Shown here: piece after piece, positions 1 through 6,078 of the stretch | Numbering within the stretch: position 1 is the stretch's first letter | How the letters are laid out: each line of letters begins with the position of its first letter | Assembly (NCBI GenBank): GCA_027082895.1 | Contig: JALWTJ010000161.1 | Location: forward strand, 1-7,359 | Direction: 5' to 3' | Length of the DNA: 7,359 nt | Origin: Hyphomicrobiales bacterium | Lineage (GTDB): Bacteria; Pseudomonadota; Alphaproteobacteria; Rhizobiales; Devosiaceae | The notes under the pieces: generated by a model | Told to the model about the DNA's origin: nothing | What the model saw: the letters and a program-made list of their open reading frames with translations, nothing else | Databases searched by the model: none | Position numbers and translations under genes: made by a program

Positions 1-12
1 CTGGTTCAGTAG
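1..12 (+). CDS. 3' end of an upstream gene, possibly fliL (partial)
   Basis: The window opens with codons reading Leu-Val-Gln followed by a TAG stop at 10-12, 27 bases before the fliM start. FliL, a single-pass stator-associated membrane protein, commonly lies directly upstream of fliM, and FliL proteins often end in a hydrophobic stretch followed by Val-Gln. The three residues fit that, but three codons cannot identify a gene. The call rests on position plus this weak C-terminal match, and the frame could also be chance. Confidence 0.3.
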   Translation: MVQ

Positions 13-29
13 GGGGACGCATGTTGGGC

Positions 30-35
30 AGGTGG
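30..35 (+). promoter_or_regulatory. Ribosome binding site deciding the fliM start
   Basis: Three ATG codons lie close together at 21, 36 and 40. The first two share a frame and both stop at the TGA at 45-47. Only the ATG at 40 opens the long fliM frame. The AGGTGG at 30-35 places its AGG core seven bases before that ATG, a good Shine-Dalgarno distance. A second purine run, AGGGGG at 11-16, sits in front of the ATG at 21 and might allow translation of a very short overlapping peptide. Confidence 0.5.
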
Positions 36-39
36 ATGG

Positions 40-1236
40 ATGGCTGATCCGGAAGAAGACGACAAGCTGGCGGCGGAATGGGGCCTGGACCTGAACGATG
101 ATTCGCTCGGGCTGGGCGATGATGGCGCTGCGGGCGAGGGGGAAGGGGACGGCTCGACGGACGATGCCATGGCGGCGGAATGGGCCGCCATGATTGATGG
201 CGACGGCGATGTGGAGGAAACGGAAGGGGTCGACCGGGTTCTGAACCAGGACGAGATCGACAATCTGCTGGGGTTCGATCCCACTGCTGCCGAAAATGTC
301 GAACTGACCGGGGTGCAAGCGCTGATAAATTCGGCGCTGGTGTCCTATGAGCGCCTGCCGATGCTGGAGATCGTGTTCGACCGGCTGGTGCGTCTGGCCA
401 CCACGTCCTTGCGCAATTTCACGTCGGACAATGTGGAAGTATCCCTTGATTCCATTACCTCGGTCCGGTTCGGTGATTATCTCAATTCCATTCCCCTGCC
501 CGCGATACTTTCGGTGATAAAGGTCGAGGAGTGGGACAATTACGGTCTTTTGACCATCGACAGCGGCCTGATCTATTCCATGATCGACGTTCTTCTGGGC
601 GGGCGGCGCGGCAACGGGGTGATCCGGGTGGAGGGGCGCCCCTATACCACCATTGAACTGTCTCTTTCCCGGCGCCTGATCGAATTGATCCTTGAGGATA
701 CCAAGAAGGCATTCGAGCCGCTGACGCAGGTCAATTTCACCCTGGAGCGGCTGGAAACAAATCCCCGGTTTGCCGCCATTTCCCGGCCGGCCAATGCCGC
801 CATCCTGATCGAGTTGCGTATCGACATGGATGATCGGGGGGGGAAGGTGGAAATCCTGTTGCCCTACGCCACCATCGAGCCGATCCGGGAGCAGCTGCTC
901 CAGGTGTTCATGGGGGAGAAATTCGGCCGGGATCCGACCTGGGAAGGGCATCTGGCAACGGAAATTTATGCGGCGGATGCGGAGGTGGAAGCCGTTCTGC
1001 AGGAACTGGATCTTCCCCTGTCCCGCGTCATGTCGCTGGAGGAGGGGGAAACGATCCTGTTCGAGCAGTCCCCGGAGGAGCCCATTACCCTGCGCAGCGG
1101 GGGGGTGGACATTACCGAGGCGATAATGGGGCATATCGGCAGCAAGGTTTCGGTGCGCGTCACGCGCTCCCTCAATCCACAAAGTGTAACCATGGCCGCG
1201 TTCGAAGCCATGGACGAACAAGCGGGGAATGCATAA
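40..1236 (+). CDS. fliM: Flagellar motor switch protein FliM with an acidic N-terminal extension
   Basis: FliM forms the middle of the cytoplasmic C-ring, connects FliG to FliN, and binds phospho-CheY to switch rotation. The 398-residue product is longer than the roughly 330 residues usual for the family. The CheY-binding segment, normally at the extreme N-terminus, lies at residues 68-77 (L-N-Q-D-E-I-D-N-L-L). It is preceded by an Asp/Glu/Gly-rich extension that contains two copies of an A-A-E-W motif (residues 11-14 and 45-48). The middle domain (about 85-290) carries the G-G-x-x-G motif at 187-191, and the conserved L-P-Y-A-T-I-E-P-I lies at 274-282. The C-terminal SpoA/FliN-like domain covers about 320-380. 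The TAA stop touches the next ATG, so the downstream gene is probably co-transcribed. There is an 8-base G run at 836-843 and a 7-base G run at 1099-1105. Identity is secure; the role of the extension is unknown. Confidence 0.97.
   Translation: MADPEEDDKLAAEWGLDLNDDSLGLGDDGAAGEGEGDGSTDDAMAAEWAAMIDGDGDVEETEGVDRVLNQDEIDNLLGFDPTAAENVELTGVQALINSALVSYERLPMLEIVFDRLVRLATTSLRNFTSDNVEVSLDSITSVRFGDYLNSIPLPAILSVIKVEEWDNYGLLTIDSGLIYSMIDVLLGGRRGNGVIRVEGRPYTTIELSLSRRLIELILEDTKKAFEPLTQVNFTLERLETNPRFAAISRPANAAILIELRIDMDDRGGKVEILLPYATIEPIREQLLQVFMGEKFGRDPTWEGHLATEIYAADAEVEAVLQELDLPLSRVMSLEEGETILFEQSPEEPITLRSGGVDITEAIMGHIGSKVSVRVTRSLNPQSVTMAAFEAMDEQAGNA
68..184 (+). repeat. 15-base direct repeat in the fliM N-terminal extension
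   Basis: The 15-mer tggcggcggaatggg occurs at 68-82 and again at 170-184, 102 bases apart and in the same reading frame. Both copies encode the core of a D-D-x-[L/M]-A-A-E-W motif. Exact identity at DNA level, including codon third positions, suggests either a fairly recent duplication or conversion, or strong selection on a short peptide motif in a GC-rich codon context. Confidence 0.6.
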
Positions 1237-1662
1237 ATGCAGGGTTTTTCCATGGGGTTTGTCATCGAGTCATTTGTTTCCGTTCTTCTCGTCATGACAA
1301 TTGGTTATTGCTATGTCCTGAACAAGCGTCTGAAGAACCTTCAGGCGGATAAGGAAACCATGCGGGACATGATCGGGGATCTGGTTGCGGCTACCAACAT
1401 GGCCAACAGCGCCATTGGCCAACTCAAGGAGGTAGCCACGGAAACGGACATGACCCTGAATGCGCGGCTGGAGGAAGCGGAGCGGTTTTCCGTGGAACTG
1501 GCCAACCATGTGGTCGCCGGTCAAAAAGTGGTGGAAAAGATTGCCAAGATCACCAGTGCTGCGCGGGGGTCGGAAACCATTGCGCGGGTGGAAAACCGGC
1601 GGGCGGGCATGGCGCTGGAGCAGTTGGCCATTCATGAACGGCGCAAGGGGAATGCCGCGTGA
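1237..1662 (+). CDS. DUF6468-type flagellar-operon membrane coiled-coil protein
   Basis: This is a 141-residue protein of unknown function. Residues about 7-28 form one hydrophobic membrane segment. Residues about 29-104 form a heptad-like, charged helical region starting L-N-K-R-L-K-N-L, and the tail is basic. This layout, and the position between fliM and motE, matches the DUF6468 family as I recall it from alphaproteobacterial flagellar clusters; no search was run. With a short N-terminus before the helix and basic residues just after it, the coiled coil is predicted to be cytoplasmic. The start at 1237 abuts the fliM stop and has GGGGA at 1224-1228 at good spacing. An in-frame ATG at 1252 is a possible alternative. 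Its stop overlaps the next start. A structural or assembly role near the rotor or the stator anchor is plausible but not shown. Confidence 0.75.
   Translation: MQGFSMGFVIESFVSVLLVMTIGYCYVLNKRLKNLQADKETMRDMIGDLVAATNMANSAIGQLKEVATETDMTLNARLEEAERFSVELANHVVAGQKVVEKIAKITSAARGSETIARVENRRAGMALEQLAIHERRKGNAA
1645..1650 (+). promoter_or_regulatory. Ribosome binding site for the GTG start of the motE-like gene
   Basis: AAGGGG at 1645-1650 lies eight bases before a GTG at 1659-1661. That GTG overlaps the TGA stop of the preceding gene (1660-1662) in the arrangement GTGA. The combination supports a GTG start with translational coupling. Confidence 0.6.
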
Positions 1663-2540
1663 AGAATATCCGGCTCATTCCCATTGTGCTGATGGCCACG
1701 TCGGCCCTGCTGCTGTTCAAGGCAATCGGGTTGCTGACTCATGGCAGCTATGTGATCGAGGGTACACAAAGCGTGGTGGCCCAGTCCGGTCCGGTGGTGG
1801 CGGATGGGCAGGCGTTGGCAAATCCGGCCGCACCGGATGTTGCATCTGCCGGTGGCGGGGCGGGAGACGGGACAGGGGACGGAGCAGGGAACGGTGCCAG
1901 CACGGACGCGTTGAAACTGTCCCGTCTGGACGAGGAGGCTGCCCGGCGGGCCGCCGATTCCCTGTTCAGCGCCACCAACAGCCCCATTCCGGACAATGGT
2001 CAGTCCGATGCCCTGCCAGTGGTTGAAAATTCGGATGGCCAGCATGTGCTGTTTACCACCGAGGACGGCACGTCGCTGACCGAAGAAGCCATCTTGCAGC
2101 GTTTGCGGGACCGGCGGGTGGAACTGGATGCACGGGCGGAGCAACTGGACATGCAGGCGGCCCTTGTCAAGGCGGCCGAGATCAAGCTGGATGAACAGGT
2201 GGCCCGGCTGGAGGCGCTCAAGGCGGAAGTGCAGGGATTGCTGGAGCAGCAGGGCAAGGCAGGTGAGCAGCAGTTTGAAGCGCTGGTCAGCATGTATTCC
2301 AACATGAAGCCGGCGGATGCGGCCAAGGTGTTCGATTCCCTGGACATGGGGGTTCTGCTGCGGCTGGCGGTGAAGATGAGCCCGCGCAAGATGTCTCCCA
2401 TCCTAGCGGCCATGAGTGTCGAGCGGGCACAGGAACTTACCCTGAAAATGGCTGCCAACCCCACCGGCGTAGCGCTTGCAGGGCCACAGGACATGGCGCC
2501 TTCCGACGGGGGAGAACTTCCCCAGATCGTCGGCCAGTAG
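1659..2540 (+). CDS. motE: MotE-like periplasmic flagellar protein with MgtE-N-like C-terminal domain
   Basis: The 293-residue product has a membrane anchor at about 5-26 and a disordered Ala/Gly/Asp-rich linker (about 45-85, with G-D-G-T-G-D-G-A-type runs). A long coiled coil follows (about 141-205), then a helical domain at about 208-268 (M-K-P-A-D-A-A-K-V-F, later M-S-P-R-K-M-S-P-I-L) that resembles the N-terminal domain of MgtE magnesium transporters. That order is the MotE architecture. In Sinorhizobium, MotE is a periplasmic chaperone for MotC, a protein involved in stator function. No transporter membrane domain is present, so this is not MgtE itself. It starts with GTG overlapping the upstream stop by four bases, so it is probably translated coupled to the DUF6468 gene. 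The short proline- and glycine-containing tail after about 270 looks disordered. No motC candidate is visible in the window. Confidence 0.85.
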   Translation: MKNIRLIPIVLMATSALLLFKAIGLLTHGSYVIEGTQSVVAQSGPVVADGQALANPAAPDVASAGGGAGDGTGDGAGNGASTDALKLSRLDEEAARRAADSLFSATNSPIPDNGQSDALPVVENSDGQHVLFTTEDGTSLTEEAILQRLRDRRVELDARAEQLDMQAALVKAAEIKLDEQVARLEALKAEVQGLLEQQGKAGEQQFEALVSMYSNMKPADAAKVFDSLDMGVLLRLAVKMSPRKMSPILAAMSVERAQELTLKMAANPTGVALAGPQDMAPSDGGELPQIVGQ

Positions 2541-2675
2541 CATGGGCATGCGGCCTTTCGGGGGCACCCTGGGGGGATGGAACGAAAGCGGACGCGCACG
2601 GCAGGAGCGGGGATATTTATCTCGGGTTAAGCGTATTGGCGTAATCTGGGACTGACGGACGGGCCTGGCGGACAC
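2541..2675 (+). other. Gap between motE and the TPR gene, possibly holding a promoter
   Basis: This 135-base gap breaks the tight packing of the three upstream genes. Bases 2611-2647 are A/T-rich for this window (22 of 37), including ATATTTAT and GTAATCT, which is the sort of place a promoter would sit. I could not fit a sigma-54 pair (GG then GC with ten bases between) or a convincing -35/-10 pair. No hairpin followed by a T run is visible, so read-through from motE remains possible. A 37-codon open frame at 2542-2655 lacks a ribosome binding site and uses atypical codons near its end; I do not call it a gene. Confidence 0.3.
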
Positions 2676-5600
2676 ATGCAACGATTGAACCTGACTCATT
2701 GCTGGAAGATCGGCGCAAGGCCGCTGTTCGTGCTGAGCTGGCTCGTGCTGAGCTGGCTCGTGCTGGGCGGGGCGGCTGTTGGGCGGGAAAAGCTTGAAAT
2801 CAGCGCCCGCCAGATGGACGGGTTCGGGCGGATTGTCCTGACATTCCCGGGCCGGTTTGATCTGCCCCCTTACACAGTCAACTCGGAAAACGGTATCCTT
2901 TCCATCGTGTTCGAGGAACCGGTTGATCTGATCCTGCCTGATGTCAGTGGCGCTCTTCCCCAGTTCATTTCCATCAGCCGCATCGATCCGGACCGCAAGG
3001 GAATCCGTTTCGGTCTGAAGCAGGAGATCCGGCTCAACAAGCTGGAAGCGGGAGAACAGCTTTATCTGGATTTCCTGCCTCTTTCCTGGCAGGGACTGGC
3101 TCCCGGGCTTCCGACGGCGGTGGTGGAAAAACTGGCCAAGCGGTCCCAGGAAGCGGCGGACATGGCTGAATTGCAGCGACGCATGGAATATGCGCGCACG
3201 CACAATCCTTCCGCAACAATCAGCGTGGGGCGGCATCCCACCTTCGTGCGGCTCCTGTTTGACTGGAGCGAGGATACCGAGGCGCGCTACGTCCAGGAGG
3301 GCACCAGCGCGCAGCTGATCTTTTCCTGGCCGGCGGAACTGGATCTGTACAACCTGATTTCGGACTTGCCCGAGGAAATTCTTTCCGTAAATGACAGGGT
3401 GGAGGGGGCCGACACCATCCTCACCCTCAATCTTGCGGAAGGGGTGGAGCCCCGCTTCTACAAGAATTCGGATCGCGAATTCGTGGTTGATATCGACCGG
3501 ATGAAACCGGATGCGGCAACCATCAATGCCGAGGCCCTGCTGGCGGCGGCCGAAGAGGAACGGCGTCAGCGCGATCTTGAAAAGGCACGAGCGGAGGAGG
3601 CGGCGCTTGCGGCAAAGCAGGGGCAGGTGGGCGTGCCGGTGACCGAGCAGAAGGAACTGACCCCACGCCTGACGCGGGTCGGCTCGACAGTGCGCATAAC
3701 CCTGCCTTTCATCACGGAAACACCGGCGGCCCTGTTCCAGCGGGGGGACTATCTGTGGATGGTGCTGGATACCACGGTGGTTATCAACAACCCGGACAAC
3801 AAGGACATTCTGGCCAGTATCAGCGACGATTTTTCGGTGATTTCGGCCGGAGATACCCAGATCGTGCGCATGCACATGACCTCGCGGGGGGTGGCGTCCC
3901 TGGGAACGCAGGGCACCGACTGGATCGTTTCCATCGGCGATGACCTGATGTCTCCCACCGAGCCGGTGCAACTGGATCGGCGGCAGGACGACAGGGGGCG
4001 TTTCGAGATCGTGGCTTCGGTGGATCGCCCGGTGCGCCTGCATGAAATTCGCGATCCCGAAGTCGGGGACATTCTGGAGGTAGTCACCCTTTTTCCCCCC
4101 GCGCACGGGATCGTGCGGCGCCTCAACTATGTGGATTTTACCGCGCTGGCCTCGGTGCAGGGGCTGGTCTTCAGTCCGCGCCGGGAACAGTTGAACATTT
4201 CCCTGCATTCCAAGGAAGTGGTGATCGGCTCCCCCGAGGGGCTGGTCCTTTCCTCCATAGCGGGGTCGGGGAACAGGAAAGGGGATGGGCTGCTACCCAT
4301 GCGGGAGGCTTATCTGGACCTGAATGGGCTGGTGGAAACCGACCCGGCCGAACTGAGCAAGCAGCGGGAATCCCTGTTGTCCCGGGCGGCGACCGGTCTG
4401 GGACGGGAAAAGGTCAATGCGCGGCTGGAACTGGCGCATCTTCTGCTGGCCAACCAGTTGGGTTATGAGGCGGTGGGGGTTCTGAACCTTCTTATCGGGG
4501 AGAACCGGGTTTCGGACCTGATGGATGATGCGCTGGTGACCAGAGCGGCGGCGGATGTGGTGGCCTTTCGGCCCGCAGATGCGCTGGAAACTCTCAAGCA
4601 GGGCACGTTTGCCGGTTCGCCCGACAGTCTGATGTGGCAGGCCATTGCCCGCACCGATCTGGGGGATTTCAAGGGCGCGCGCCTCGATGTGCTGTCATCG
4701 GAGGCGGTTTATGGATCCTATCCCAACTGGGTGCAGGCCCGCTATCTGCTGTCGGCGGTGCGGGCGGCGGTTGAGACGGGGGATCGGGAGATGGCCCGTC
4801 GCATGATGCGGGAAATGGACAAGGTCGGCCTGACCACGGAGCAGTTCAGCCTGAAGCTGCTCCTTGAGGGGCGTATCGATGAGCTGGGGCAGCGTTTTGA
4901 CGAAGCACTTGACACCTATGGGCAGGTGATTTCCCAGGATATTCGTCCGACGCGGGCAGAAGCCATCTACCGTACTGTCTACCTGTTGGACCGGATGGGG
5001 CGGCTGGATGCGGAGCAGGCCATTCAGACCCTTTCGCGGGAGTCCATTGTGTGGCGGGGCGGTCCGGTCGAGGCCAAGATGCTGCAGCTTCTTGCCCGCT
5101 TGCAGTTCGATAACCGGAAATATCGCGATGGGTTTTCCACCGTCCGCGAGGCGGCGGAAGCCCAAGTTGAGGATGATGCCATTCTGGCCCTGACCGAGCG
5201 GGCGCAGGAAGTGTTTGCCGATCTCTACCTGAACGGGGAGGCGGATGCCCTTGATCCGGTGGAGGCACTGACGCTGTTCTACGATTTCCGCTACCTCACG
5301 CCGCCGGGGGCGCGGGGGGACGAAATGATCCGCAATCTGGCGCGGCGGCTGATCCGGGTCGACCTGCTGGCCCAGGCCGCCAGCCTGCTGGAATATCAGG
5401 TGGATGTGCGCCTGGACGGGGCCGCCCGATCCCAGATCGCGGCCGACCTGGCGGTGGTCTACATTGCCAATCATGAGCCGGCAAAGGCTCTCAAGGTGCT
5501 GTCGCGCACCGCTCTTGCCAATCTGCCGCCTTCCCTTGAACGCCAGCGCCGGCTGCTGGAGGCGCGGGCCCTGATCGATGAGGGGCGGATGGAAATTGCA

Positions 5601-6032
5601 CTGGATGTGCTGGACCGTCTCGAGGGGCGGGACGTGGACTTGTTGCGGGTGGATGCCTATTGGAAATCGCAGCAATATCGCAAGGCGGCCGAACAGATCG
5701 AGTTGATCTATTCCCGGCGCAACCCGGATGCGGATCTGGCGCAGCCTGCCCGGCTCAACCTGGTCAAGGCCGCTGTGGGGTATGTGCTGGACGGGGACGA
5801 GCTGGGGCTCAGCCGCCTGCGCTCCAAGTTTGCGCAACGGCTTGCCAATTCGCCCGAATGGGACCTGTTCGACTACATCACGGGCGACGTGGTGCAGTCG
5901 AGCGGCGATTTCCGGTCGGTGGTGGCAAAGGTCACAAATATCGACGGGCTGACAACGTTCCTGAATGCCTATCGGCAGACCTATGGTGGTGACGGGGCAC
6001 TGACCCCTTCGGCGGGCAAAGCGGTATCCTGA
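2676..6032 (+). CDS. Large exported protein: beta-rich modules plus TPR-like solenoid, candidate flagellar motor scaffold
   Basis: The product has 1118 residues. Residues 1-36 look like a signal peptide: a basic n-region (K11, R15), a hydrophobic core at 17-30 made partly of a duplicated V-L-S-W-L, and a likely cleavage site near A-A-V-G. About 38-136, 180-275, 328-425 and perhaps 432-515 look like successive beta-strand modules with a loose AMIN-like pattern (for example G-R-I-V-L-T-F, V-R-L-L-F-D-W, V-R-I-T-L-P-F). Charged helical linkers separate some of them (147-172; 281-312, E/R/A-rich). From about 551 to 1100 the sequence is almost all amphipathic helix pairs with TPR-like spacing, such as 576-605, 650-676, 915-945 and 955-982. 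No catalytic motif is evident. Placement after fliM and motE suggests a periplasmic role at the flagellar motor. The start at 2676 is the only one giving a complete signal peptide, although its ribosome binding site (GGCGG at 2667-2671) is weak. Alternative roles are a general envelope or peptidoglycan-associated scaffold. Confidence 0.85.
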   Translation: MQRLNLTHCWKIGARPLFVLSWLVLSWLVLGGAAVGREKLEISARQMDGFGRIVLTFPGRFDLPPYTVNSENGILSIVFEEPVDLILPDVSGALPQFISISRIDPDRKGIRFGLKQEIRLNKLEAGEQLYLDFLPLSWQGLAPGLPTAVVEKLAKRSQEAADMAELQRRMEYARTHNPSATISVGRHPTFVRLLFDWSEDTEARYVQEGTSAQLIFSWPAELDLYNLISDLPEEILSVNDRVEGADTILTLNLAEGVEPRFYKNSDREFVVDIDRMKPDAATINAEALLAAAEEERRQRDLEKARAEEAALAAKQGQVGVPVTEQKELTPRLTRVGSTVRITLPFITETPAALFQRGDYLWMVLDTTVVINNPDNKDILASISDDFSVISAGDTQIVRMHMTSRGVASLGTQGTDWIVSIGDDLMSPTEPVQLDRRQDDRGRFEIVASVDRPVRLHEIRDPEVGDILEVVTLFPPAHGIVRRLNYVDFTALASVQGLVFSPRREQLNISLHSKEVVIGSPEGLVLSSIAGSGNRKGDGLLPMREAYLDLNGLVETDPAELSKQRESLLSRAATGLGREKVNARLELAHLLLANQLGYEAVGVLNLLIGENRVSDLMDDALVTRAAADVVAFRPADALETLKQGTFAGSPDSLMWQAIARTDLGDFKGARLDVLSSEAVYGSYPNWVQARYLLSAVRAAVETGDREMARRMMREMDKVGLTTEQFSLKLLLEGRIDELGQRFDEALDTYGQVISQDIRPTRAEAIYRTVYLLDRMGRLDAEQAIQTLSRESIVWRGGPVEAKMLQLLARLQFDNRKYRDGFSTVREAAEAQVEDDAILALTERAQEVFADLYLNGEADALDPVEALTLFYDFRYLTPPGARGDEMIRNLARRLIRVDLLAQAASLLEYQVDVRLDGAARSQIAADLAVVYIANHEPAKALKVLSRTALANLPPSLERQRRLLEARALIDEGRMEIALDVLDRLEGRDVDLLRVDAYWKSQQYRKAAEQIELIYSRRNPDADLAQPARLNLVKAAVGYVLDGDELGLSRLRSKFAQRLANSPEWDLFDYITGDVVQSSGDFRSVVAKVTNIDGLTTFLNAYRQTYGGDGALTPSAGKAVS
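2729..2765 (+). repeat. 15-base tandem repeat inside the signal peptide
   Basis: The unit cgtgctgagctggct occurs perfectly at 2729-2743 and 2744-2758, followed by seven more matching bases (2759-2765). It is in frame, so it duplicates the five residues V-L-S-W-L in the hydrophobic core of the signal peptide of the TPR protein. Gain or loss of a unit would change the core length by five residues without a frameshift. Confidence 0.9.
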
Positions 6033-6078
6033 ACCTGTCGCGGGACGGTGTGGCAGGCAAGCAAGCGTCGCCGACTGC
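6033..6078. other. Convergent junction between the TPR gene and fliP
   Basis: The stops of two facing genes are separated by 46 bases. No GC-rich hairpin followed by a T run is visible on either strand. The only tidy inverted repeat is TCAGC-C-GCTGA at 6079-6089, which includes the fliP stop and has a loop too small for a strong terminator. Transcripts from both sides may therefore overlap, or termination may depend on Rho. Confidence 0.5.

Noticed and set aside
21..47. Eight-codon open frame with a good purine run in front, overlapping the fliM start
   Set aside because: A leader peptide is possible, but an eight-codon frame over a start region is expected by chance and no attenuator-like structure follows.
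2542..2655. 37-codon open frame in the gap after motE
   Set aside because: There is no ribosome binding site, rare codons occur in the last third (TTA, TCT, GTA), and nothing recognisable is encoded. It is better explained as intergenic sequence.
2665..2680. Sigma-54-like TGGCGGACACATGCA around the TPR gene start
   Set aside because: The GG and GC elements are separated by nine bases instead of ten, and the element would include the start codon, so it cannot serve this gene.
3465..3482. Two GAATTC sites close together, resembling an inverted repeat
   Set aside because: The sites are each palindromic, lie in coding sequence within ordinary codons (K-N-S-D-R-E-F), and the pairing does not extend beyond them.
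2403..4208. Minus-strand open frame of 601 codons opposite motE and the TPR gene
   Set aside because: It lies antisense to two well-supported genes, crosses the gap between them, is His/Arg/Gln/Pro-rich with no recognisable domain, and includes the antisense translation of the signal-peptide repeat. This is typical of antisense frames in GC-rich DNA.
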